NCBI GenBank assembly: GCA_021325515.1
Contig: JAJPHC010000010.1
Location: 23,520-87,519, forward strand
DNA length: 64,000 bases
Direction: 5' to 3'
DNA from: Acidobacteriota bacterium
GTDB taxonomy: Bacteria; Acidobacteriota; Thermoanaerobaculia; Gp7-AA8
Part shown: in pieces, positions 36,961-42,825 of the stretch
Position numbering within the stretch: position 1 is the stretch's first letter
Layout: the number at the start of each line of letters is the position of its first letter
The notes under the pieces: generated by a model
Told to the model about the DNA's origin: nothing
The model's database searches: none
The model's input: the letters and a program-made list of their open reading frames with translations, nothing else
Position numbers and translations under genes: made by a program

Positions 36961-37467
36961 ATGGCACAACCATACGTTGGAGAAATCCGCATGTTCGCCG
37001 GGAACTTCGCCCCCGCAGGCTGGATGTTCTGCGAAGGGCAGTTGCTTCCCATCTCTGAGTACGAGACCCTGTTCAATCTCATCGGAACGACCTATGGCGG
37101 CGACGGACAATCGACCTTCGCTCTTCCTGACCTTCGCGGACGCATTCCCCTGCATTTCGGCAATGGGTTCACACTCGCCGAGACAGGTGGCGTGGAAACG
37201 GTTACGCTGACGGTCTCGCAAATTCCCCAGCACAGCCATGCTTTTCTGGGCACCTCGGGAACTGCCAACCAGACCAATCCGTCCGGCAACGTCGTCGCGC
37301 AATCGCTTGGTGGCGCCACTCTGTTCAACTCGGCCAATCCGACCGCGGCGATGGCCGCCAACTCCACCTCACAGGTCGGCGGCAGCCAGCCCCACAACAA
37401 CTTTCAGCCGTATCTTTGCGTCGACTTCATCATTTCGTTATTCGGGATTTTCCCGAGCCAGACCTAG
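36961..37467 (+). CDS. Phage tail collar-domain protein (MdpB-like), copy 2
   Basis: This second paralogue (168 aa) has the same plan: VGEIRMFAGNFAPAGWMFCEGQ, LIGTTYGGDGQSTFALPDLRGRIPLH, a His-containing middle (SQIPQHSHAF) and the end YLCVDFIISLFGIFPSQT. It starts 17 bases after copy 1 behind an ideal AAGGAGG. It diverges from copy 1 in the variable middle (TSGTANQTNPSGNVVAQ), which in tail fibres lies at the exposed face. Co-transcription and equal size suggest the three products assemble together, perhaps as a heterotrimer. Confidence 0.9.
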   Translation: MAQPYVGEIRMFAGNFAPAGWMFCEGQLLPISEYETLFNLIGTTYGGDGQSTFALPDLRGRIPLHFGNGFTLAETGGVETVTLTVSQIPQHSHAFLGTSGTANQTNPSGNVVAQSLGGATLFNSANPTAAMAANSTSQVGGSQPHNNFQPYLCVDFIISLFGIFPSQT

Positions 37468-37481
37468 GAGGAGAGAAAGAC

Positions 37482-38006
37482 ATGGATCCATTCGTTGCTG
37501 AAATCCGCATCTTTCCATTCAACTTTGCCCCCAAGGGTTGGGCGTTCTGCGACGGCCAGATTCTTCCACTTTCGCAGAACACCGCTCTCTTCTCGCTCCT
37601 CGGTACCACATACGGCGGCGATGGGAAGTCAAATTTTGCCCTGCCGAACATGCAGGGCAATGTGCCAATGCATCCGGGACAGGGACCTGGTCTCTCACTT
37701 CATGACCTCGGCGAGACCGGGGGCTCCGAGACTGTGTCGCTGCTCGAGTCCGAGATTCCCGCCCACAACCACGCCGTTATGGCCGTAAACTCCAATGGCA
37801 ACCGCACCACGCCGATCGGTAACTCCATCTCCCGTGCCGTCAACGCTACGCCCTACTTTCCGGGAACACCAACGCCTCCGCTCGTGAATCTTAACGACGC
37901 CACCATTGCACCTGCTGGAGGCGATCAGCCACACAACAACATGCAGCCCTACTTGACCCTCAACTTCTGCATCGCGCTGCAGGGCGTCTATCCGCCGCGT
38001 ACCTAG
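37482..38006 (+). CDS. Phage tail collar-domain protein (MdpB-like), copy 3
   Basis: The third paralogue (174 aa) reads MDPFVAEIRIFPFNFAPKGWAFCDGQ at its start (shown in pieces: AEIRIFPFNFAPKGW, CDGQILPLSQNT). It continues with LLGTTYGGDGKSNFALPNMQ and ends in QPYLTLNFCIALQGVYPPRT. The open frame begins at 37416, but ATG 37482 follows GGAGG and matches the starts of copies 1 and 2. The GTG of the GNAT gene begins one base after its stop, so the four genes are tightly packed in one operon. Confidence 0.9.
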   Translation: MDPFVAEIRIFPFNFAPKGWAFCDGQILPLSQNTALFSLLGTTYGGDGKSNFALPNMQGNVPMHPGQGPGLSLHDLGETGGSETVSLLESEIPAHNHAVMAVNSNGNRTTPIGNSISRAVNATPYFPGTPTPPLVNLNDATIAPAGGDQPHNNMQPYLTLNFCIALQGVYPPRT

Positions 38007-38007
38007 T

Positions 38008-38475
38008 GTGATCACACTTCGTCCCGCAATCGACGAAGACTACGACTTCATGCGTCGTCTCTACGCTTCCACAAGAGAAGAGGAGATGACGCATTTTCCT
38101 TTTGATGAAGCGCAGAAGCGCGCGTTCCTCGATCAGCAGTTCGCAGCGCAATTTGAACACTACGGGATTCATTACCCGACGGTTGAACGGAACATCATTG
38201 AGAAAGATGGCGTGCCTGTCGGTCGTCTCTGGATCGATGAGTGGCGCGAGCAGATCCGCCTCGTCGATATTGCGCTGATGCCTGAGGCGCGCGGGGCGGG
38301 CATCGGCTCACGTCTTCTGCGCGATGTGCTCGATCGCGGCCAGCGCGCGGGAAAGCCGGTGACGATTCACGTCGAAGCCTTCAACCCGGCGTTGCGTCTC
38401 TATCAACGGCTCGGCTTCGAGAAGGTCGACACGAACGGCGTCTACTTCCTCATGCGATGGACCCCGCAAGCTTGA
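38008..38475 (+). CDS. GNAT-family N-acetyltransferase
   Basis: The 155-residue protein is a compact GNAT. The acetyl-CoA pyrophosphate-binding motif is ARGAGIGSRLLRDVLDRG (~residues 95-112), preceded by LVDIALMPE (beta4) and followed by VEAFNPALRLYQRLGFEKV, the usual motif B. The start is GTG 38008, one base after the third collar gene. Substrate unknown. Its place at the end of the collar operon suggests it modifies a collar protein, the giant upstream protein or a small molecule linked to them; this is inference from position only. Confidence 0.9.
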   Translation: MITLRPAIDEDYDFMRRLYASTREEEMTHFPFDEAQKRAFLDQQFAAQFEHYGIHYPTVERNIIEKDGVPVGRLWIDEWREQIRLVDIALMPEARGAGIGSRLLRDVLDRGQRAGKPVTIHVEAFNPALRLYQRLGFEKVDTNGVYFLMRWTPQA

Positions 38476-38517
38476 GCTCCAGCGCCCGCCGAGGTACCCT
38501 CGCTTTGAGAGTTGGTC

Positions 38518-38727
38518 ATGAAAGAGCACAAAGTCAAAGTCGTCGTGCTTGCCGATGGGCGCGTGGTGGTTGAGGGCGTCCCTGTCACTCGGGGACAGCA
38601 GGTCGAAGTGACGATCCGGATCGATGATCCGGTTCAGCCTCGCTTCCCGCTTCGAGGGTTGCCCGTCCGCTATGACGAGCCGTACCAGGCTGTCGTCGAT
38701 GAATCGGAGTGGGACGCGTCCAGGTGA
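38518..38727 (+). CDS. Putative antitoxin (VapB-like) of a decayed toxin-antitoxin pair
   Basis: This 69-residue protein reads MKEHKVKVVVLADGRVVVEG, then a short beta/turn region and an acidic tail (DEPYQAVVDESEWDASR), a layout common in small antitoxins next to PIN toxins. The TTG at 38512 would add two residues; ATG 38518 is preferred. Its TGA (38725-38727) overlaps the GTG that once started the PIN gene, the usual coupling in such pairs. The partner is broken, so this antitoxin is probably an orphan. The family assignment rests mainly on the neighbour. Confidence 0.6.
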   Translation: MKEHKVKVVVLADGRVVVEGVPVTRGQQVEVTIRIDDPVQPRFPLRGLPVRYDEPYQAVVDESEWDASR

Positions 38728-39162
38728 AACACGCACGTCTGGGTCTGGTGGGTCCACGACGAGCGGATGCCGGAGCGGATGCGGGAGACCCTGGAAACGA
38801 GCGCGAACGAACCGGTTGGAGTAAGCGCGATTTCGTGCTGGGAAGTGGCGAAGCTCGTGGAGCGCGGAAGACTCGAGCTTTCGATGGAGCTTTCCGGCTG
38901 GCTTGGTCTCGCGCTCGAGCCTTCCGGGATCACCGTCCTTCCCCTGACTCCGCTCATCGCAATCGCGAGTACGAGACTGCCATGAGAGTTTCATCGCGAT
39001 CCAGCCGATCAGATCATCGTGGCCACGCCACGCGTTCACGATCTGACACTCGCAACGTGTGACGAGAAGATCCGGCGATATGCGCACGTGCGCCTGCTCG
39101 AACGATCAGCGGATTCACGATCGGTAGCCAATTCGATCCATGCATCAGGTCTCTGCTCGTAG
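38724..39162 (+). pseudogene. Broken VapC-type PIN toxin
   Basis: Two frames of evidence show a decayed PIN gene. From 38728 the frame reads NTHVWVWWVHDERMPERM then VSAISCWEVAKLVERGRLEL and LPLTPLIAIASTRLP, which is VapC sequence, but it is stopped by TGA at 38983-38985 where relatives have Gly. The same frame continues as EFHRDPADQIIVATPRVHDL and LATCDEKIRRYAHVRLL, the normal C-terminus, to TAG 39160-39162. At the 5' end, GTG AAA (38724) is out of frame with NTHVW, and the expected LLLD residues before THVW, including the first catalytic Asp, are missing; a loss of about 11 bases would explain both. No functional nuclease can be made. Confidence 0.85.
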
Positions 39163-39169
39163 CGTGCAC

Positions 39170-39191
39170 CATCATTGATGCAGTGATGATG
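39170..39191. promoter_or_regulatory. Inverted repeat, possible VapB operator
   Basis: CATCAT (39170-39175) and ATGATG (39186-39191) form an inverted repeat with a TGCA centre, 20 bases before the ATG of the RHH antitoxin gene. Ribbon-helix-helix antitoxins bind such repeats to autoregulate. Confidence 0.5.
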
Positions 39192-39211
39192 ACACTGTAT
39201 GCTGGAGCATC

Positions 39212-39469
39212 ATGCGCACGACGATCACCATCGACGACCAGATTCTCGAGCAGCTCAAGAAAAGGGCGGCACACGAGGGCACGACGGTGAGCAGACTGAT
39301 CGAGGATTCGGTTCGCGTGGCGTGGGGTGCTAAAAGGAAGGTTGTCGGGAAGCAGTCGTTCCGGCTCGTTACCTTTGGCAAAGGGGGACATTTCACGAGT
39401 TTGAACGTCGATCGAACGTCCGAACTCATCGAAATGGACGACGTGGCTCGCCATGCACGGCGCCGGTGA
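39212..39469 (+). CDS. vapB: Ribbon-helix-helix antitoxin (VapB type)
   Basis: This 85-residue protein opens with MRTTITIDDQILEQLKKRAA followed by TTVSRLIEDSVRVAW, the strand-helix-helix of CopG/RHH antitoxins that bind DNA as dimers. The C-terminal part (VDRTSELIEMDDVARHARRR) is the likely toxin-wrapping tail. GGAG (39204-39207) precedes the ATG. The toxin gene starts 3 bases after its stop, and an inverted repeat lies just upstream, so autoregulation is likely. Confidence 0.88.
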   Translation: MRTTITIDDQILEQLKKRAAHEGTTVSRLIEDSVRVAWGAKRKVVGKQSFRLVTFGKGGHFTSLNVDRTSELIEMDDVARHARRR

Positions 39470-39472
39470 CCC

Positions 39473-39904
39473 ATGCTGCTACCGGACATCAACGCTCTGA
39501 TTTACGCGCATCGAGAAGATGCGCCGGAACACGATCGGTACGCGGAGTGGCTGGAGGGTCTTGCCGGTGGGCCAGCCCCCTTCGCGCTTTCGTCCGTTAC
39601 GCTGGCCGGCTTTCTGCGGATCGTCACCAACTCCCGAATCTTTCAGCCGCCGACGCCGATGAAGGTAGCACTGGCCTTCTGTCATCAACTGATCGCATTG
39701 CCGACAGCGGTTTTCATTCAGCCCGGGGAACGCCACTGGAGCATCATGGTGGATCTCATCGAGCGCGCGAATGTGCGCGGCGCAATGGTCAGTGACGCGT
39801 ACCTCGCCGCACTCGCGATCGAGCACGGCTGCGAGCTCGTGACGACCGATGGCGACTTCGCACGTTTTCCGTCGCTTCGCTGGCGCCACCCCCTTGCCTC
39901 CTGA
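39473..39904 (+). CDS. vapC: VapC-family PIN-domain toxin
   Basis: This 143-residue PIN protein pairs with the upstream RHH antitoxin and is a presumptive ribonuclease that would cut RNA (often tRNA) when freed. Visible acidic positions are Asp5 (LLPDINAL), the Asp in VSDAYLAALAIEHG and those in TTDGDFARF. The segment SSVTLAGFLRIVTN aligns with the second catalytic position, where relatives have Glu or Asp (SE-L-SGFLR); here residue 41 is Ser. Activity may therefore be reduced. The stop abuts the convergent beta-helix gene, with no spacer. Confidence 0.9.
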   Translation: MLLPDINALIYAHREDAPEHDRYAEWLEGLAGGPAPFALSSVTLAGFLRIVTNSRIFQPPTPMKVALAFCHQLIALPTAVFIQPGERHWSIMVDLIERANVRGAMVSDAYLAALAIEHGCELVTTDGDFARFPSLRWRHPLAS

Positions 39905-41068
39905 TCAACGGCGCCGATGGTATTCGCGCATCTGCTCGTAGCGCGGGGTGAGCGAACGAATCTCGCACGACGTCGCAGTGATGTCGTACGTCGTGTCGAA
40001 GTCTTCGTAGCTGCGCGCGCGCCACAGGCGTCCGGCTGGATCGATCACGAGCGAATGACCGACGCCTCCGCGAAAAATCTTCGAGCCATCGGTCCCTTCG
40101 AAGATCCTGCACGTCCATGGCCTCTCCTCGGGATGCGCAGCCATGAACGTCTCGATCTCGCTGACGAGTTGTGCAAACAACCGCGGCCGATGTTCTTTGT
40201 CCGCCTCCAACGTTTTTTGGATCGCGTTCGACAAGAGCGCGTCGGCGGGGGAGGTTAGGATGCCTGACTGAAGCTGCGGCGTCTCTCTCCACACCACATC
40301 ATCCGGAGAGTTCTGCCGGATCACCGTATTGCTGTAGATTTCGACCGCGTCCCGACGTCCAGCGACGAATACGCCGCTGCCGGAAGAATTGCCGGAGATC
40401 ACGCAACCTCCGAGTTGCACGGCTTCCGCATCGGCGATGTAGATCCCGCCGCCTTCAGCATTGCCGGCGACGATGCAGTTCTCCGTGACGCGGCTGCGCC
40501 AGAACCGCACGTGACTTTGATCGCAATGGATGCCGCCGCCGCGCGCGAAGCCCTTCGTGTAGATCTCGTTCGCTTGAATCGAGCAGCCGGCGATCTCCGC
40601 ACGGCAGTGCATCAGCGAAACGCCCGCGCCACCGCATTCCGGAAAGCGAGTCTCGATCGTGTTGCCGGCGATGATCGATTTCTGGATCCGCACATTCGAG
40701 CGCGCGCAGTACATTCCCGCTCCGAATGGCTCGTCCGTGCGATTGCCGGCGACGACGCACTCCTGCAGGCTGATCTTCGAATCATTCGCAAGAATGCCGC
40801 GCGCCGTACGATTCGTCCGGATTTCGATTCCGCTCAGATAGAGATTCGACACCTGCACGATGAGCCCACCTGTGATCACCACACCGCGGCGCGACAGACG
40901 CGTGCTTTCGATGACCAGATACTCTTTCCCGGAGACGACGAGTTTCTCTGCGTAGATGCCCGGCTCGATCATGATCGTCGCCGGGCCGGAGACCGCGTCG
41001 ATCGCATCCTGAATCGTTCGATACTGCGAAGGAACGAAGAGGACTTCGTGCGCAGCGAGATCGATCAA
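39905..41068 (-). CDS. Right-handed parallel beta-helix (pectate-lyase-like) protein
   Basis: The chosen start is TTG 41068, which overlaps the DUF6916 stop (TTGA) and gives a 387-residue protein opening MIDLAAHEVLFVPSQYRTIQDAIDAV, the usual first turn of a pectate-lyase-like helix. The longer frame to 41374 is only the shadow of DUF6916. About ten turns follow with recurrent G-I-x-V/L-x-N strands (SGIEIRTNRTARGI, KISLQECVVAGNRTDE, AEIAGCSIQANEIYTKG). The last ~95 residues (LFAQLVSEIETFMAAHP, CRIFEGTDGSKIFRGGVG) form a separate unrecognised domain. No signal peptide is seen. It is coupled to DUF6916 and lies near three collar genes; a structural or host-contact role is only inferred. Confidence 0.8.
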   Translation of the reverse strand: MIDLAAHEVLFVPSQYRTIQDAIDAVSGPATIMIEPGIYAEKLVVSGKEYLVIESTRLSRRGVVITGGLIVQVSNLYLSGIEIRTNRTARGILANDSKISLQECVVAGNRTDEPFGAGMYCARSNVRIQKSIIAGNTIETRFPECGGAGVSLMHCRAEIAGCSIQANEIYTKGFARGGGIHCDQSHVRFWRSRVTENCIVAGNAEGGGIYIADAEAVQLGGCVISGNSSGSGVFVAGRRDAVEIYSNTVIRQNSPDDVVWRETPQLQSGILTSPADALLSNAIQKTLEADKEHRPRLFAQLVSEIETFMAAHPEERPWTCRIFEGTDGSKIFRGGVGHSLVIDPAGRLWRARSYEDFDTTYDITATSCEIRSLTPRYEQMREYHRRR

Positions 41069-41358
41069 GTGAAGACTGCCTCGCAGGTGAAGCCGTTCGC
41101 ATCTTTGCCGATCGGAACCAGAAAGATGTCGAGCGGCTCGGCGAATGCGTCGTGCGTGATGTGGTAGATCGACTGCGGCAGGTGGAGTGGCGAAAGAAAA
41201 TAGAGCGAGAACGCCGCTCTCTTCAAGCGTGCCGCCTCGCTCTCCATCACCTTCGCGACCGAAGTCAATCGCAACTCGATCTTGTGCCCTTCGTGATGAA
41301 CCCAGAACGATGTGCCAGTGAGAGGCTGAAACGATTCGACGGTGAGCTGCTCGAGCAT
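41065..41358 (-). CDS. DUF6916-family small protein
   Basis: This 97-residue protein reads MLEQLTVESFQPLTGTSFWV at its N-terminus, then KRAAFSLYFLSPLHLPQSIY and EPLDIFLVPIGKDANGFTCEAVF, which follow the DUF6916 pattern (an LEQLT start, a LPQ-Y middle and an FLVPIG-x-EAVF end). DUF6916 proteins are unstudied; I recall them beside tail-collar proteins in other genomes, which cannot be checked here. Its TGA overlaps the TTG of the beta-helix gene, so the two are co-translated. Confidence 0.8.
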   Translation of the reverse strand: MLEQLTVESFQPLTGTSFWVHHEGHKIELRLTSVAKVMESEAARLKRAAFSLYFLSPLHLPQSIYHITHDAFAEPLDIFLVPIGKDANGFTCEAVFT

Positions 41359-41397
41359 GGGGCGGTTTTATCATGACAGGCCGGATAATGGTTTCCG

Positions 41398-42024
41398 ATG
41401 GAACCCGCTGTTGCCCTGACTACGGATCTATCGCGTGACGATGCGATTCCCTATTTCTTATGGGATGAGCCGATGACGCTGGGTGAGCTGCGTCGTGTTC
41501 TGGATCATTCGGATGAAGACCGCATCCGGATGCTTGGAAAGATCCTTCGCGAAGCGCGCGAGGAAGACGTCTGGTTATTCACGACTCCCGAGGAGATCAG
41601 CCGGCGATGGGATCAGCTCTCGCGATATCTCGGACGCCGCCGTGACTTCTGGACGTTCTTGCTGAGCCGGTGGCGAGAGCAGGGATTGTTGGAGAAAATC
41701 ACGATTGGCCGCATCATCATCGATTCCCCCGGGGAGATTCTCGCGAACAAACTCCGTGCGCTGCTCTCGCGTGCGGAGGTGCGCGACCTCGTGGACGTGG
41801 CCCGACTCGAAGAGGCCGGTCATGATCCAATCGCAGCCGTCGCTCTCGCACAACAGAAAGACGGCGGGATGAGTCCCGGTCAGCTCGCGTGGGTGTTGTC
41901 CGAGTTCTCTTTGCCTTCTGACGAGAACCTTCACTACGGGATGACAGGCACGGAGTTGAGGGACTATCGCGAGTCGCTGATCCGCCGGCTCACCGCCGAG
42001 GCCTTTCCGGGTAGACCCGAATAG
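41398..42024 (+). CDS. Chimeric remnant: DUF6922-like N-terminus fused to AbiEii-type toxin C-terminus
   Basis: The 208-residue product joins two parts. Residues ~18-100 (YFLWDEPMTLGELRRVL, KILREAREEDVWLFTTPEE, RRDFWTFLLSRWREQGLL) resemble the small DUF6922-type partner often encoded just before AbiEii nucleotidyltransferase toxins. Residues ~105-190 (IDSPGEILANKLRALLSR, EVRDLVDVARLEEAG, QLAWVLSEF) resemble the C-terminal half of AbiEii. The nucleotidyltransferase core with its GSxxxD motif is absent. An internal deletion fusing two genes would explain this. It is probably inactive as a toxin, though the intact frame shows no other damage. ATG 41398 is divergent from DUF6916. Confidence 0.7.
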   Translation: MEPAVALTTDLSRDDAIPYFLWDEPMTLGELRRVLDHSDEDRIRMLGKILREAREEDVWLFTTPEEISRRWDQLSRYLGRRRDFWTFLLSRWREQGLLEKITIGRIIIDSPGEILANKLRALLSRAEVRDLVDVARLEEAGHDPIAAVALAQQKDGGMSPGQLAWVLSEFSLPSDENLHYGMTGTELRDYRESLIRRLTAEAFPGRPE

Positions 42025-42030
42025 CGAACG

Positions 42031-42426
42031 TCAGAGCAGAGTGAACTGCTCCGCGTTTCGGAGAACGCGATCGAATGTATACGTCGTTCGAGCGCCAAGC
42101 GCGGACGCGCATTCGCCGATGAGGTAGTCGGAAAGATCGCCTTTTCCCTTCGAGTACCGCTGGAGCGCGTTCTCCAGAATGGCCGGATCCTGGGGAGAGA
42201 ATGGCGGTGTCGTCAGCAACATGCGCACCGCGTTGGCAATCTCCGCGCGCGATGCGCGATAGACACTCTCCAGCACACACTCCGTCTCGCAAAGCACGGA
42301 GCTGGTGATGAGACACTCCTCGCCTTTCTCTGCACAGGATTCGATCAGGGCATGAGCACGCGCCGCCTGATCATGGTCATCACGCACGAGAAATCGGATC
42401 AATACGTTCGTATCGAGCGCGATCAC
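42031..42426 (-). CDS. vapC: VapC-family PIN-domain toxin
   Basis: The 131-residue PIN protein has the full acidic set: Asp5 in MIALDTNVLIRFLV, Glu in VLCETECVLES, Asp in KGDLSDYLIGECA and Asp in YTFDRVLRN. It is the toxin of a pair with the AbrB-type antitoxin upstream; its GTG start overlaps the antitoxin stop (GTGA at 42423-42426). It converges with the AbiEii-like remnant, 6 bases away. It is expected to be a sequence-specific RNase. Confidence 0.92.
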   Translation of the reverse strand: MIALDTNVLIRFLVRDDHDQAARAHALIESCAEKGEECLITSSVLCETECVLESVYRASRAEIANAVRMLLTTPPFSPQDPAILENALQRYSKGKGDLSDYLIGECASALGARTTYTFDRVLRNAEQFTLL

Positions 42427-42689
42427 GAGCGCCTCGCTGCGTGCTTCCGCCGGGCACGCTTGCGCACGGCGGTGCGCATCTCACGCACCGATGCCCGCCT
42501 GCTTTTGCCGAGGTGCTGAAGGAGCCCGTAGGCGTCTGCGACGGCCGGAGCCTTTTCCCGCGCGAGCATCAGCACGCCGTTCCGCCCGACAGTCACCTCG
42601 AGCCGGTCGCCTTGCTTCAGAGCAAGGCGATCTCGCACTTCCTTTGGAAGGGTGATCTGACCCTTGGAGGTGATCGTCGTCGAGCTCAT
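42423..42689 (-). CDS. vapB: AbrB/SpoVT-fold antitoxin (VapB type)
   Basis: The 88-residue protein begins MSSTTITSKGQITLPKEVRD, then LALKQGDRLEVTVGRNGVLML, the swapped-hairpin AbrB DNA-binding fold. A basic C-terminal tail (KSRRASVREMRTAVRKRARR) is unusual for this group, whose tails are often acidic where they bind the toxin. The frame is open to 42920, but only ATG 42689 gives the conserved N-terminus. It is coupled to the downstream PIN toxin. Confidence 0.9.
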   Translation of the reverse strand: MSSTTITSKGQITLPKEVRDRLALKQGDRLEVTVGRNGVLMLAREKAPAVADAYGLLQHLGKSRRASVREMRTAVRKRARRKHAARRS

Positions 42690-42749
42690 CTTCGTGTCCT
42701 TACCCCGATCAGCATAACAGCGAATTCGTAAGGAAGTCATTCCGAGCAC

Positions 42750-42768
42750 CGCCGCCTGAGAGGCGGCG
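42750..42768. repeat. Palindromic element with CCTGAGAGG core (copy A)
   Basis: CGCCGCCT (42750-42757) pairs with AGGCGGCG (42761-42768) around a GAG loop, between the vapBC pair and the secreted beta-helix gene. The loop and inner pairs (CCTGAGAGG) are the same as in the hairpin at 47675-47701, but the outer arms differ while keeping full pairing. Confidence 0.7.
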
Positions 42769-42825
42769 CTACGTCGCCGCGAAACGCGGGAACACGGCGC
42801 GGCATCATGAACGTTTCCATCACGA

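Noticed and set aside
36440..38006. Prophage remnant because of tail-collar domains
   Set aside because: No capsid, terminase, integrase or other tail gene is present; tandem collar genes with a GNAT fit the microcystin-dependent-protein group.
38767..38985. Small ORF (MPERMRE...) as an independent gene
   Set aside because: It is the middle of the broken vapC, truncated by an internal TGA.
41069..41374. N-terminal extension of the beta-helix frame
   Set aside because: It overlaps the DUF6916 gene in another frame; TTG 41068 gives the natural beta-helix start and a TTGA overlap.
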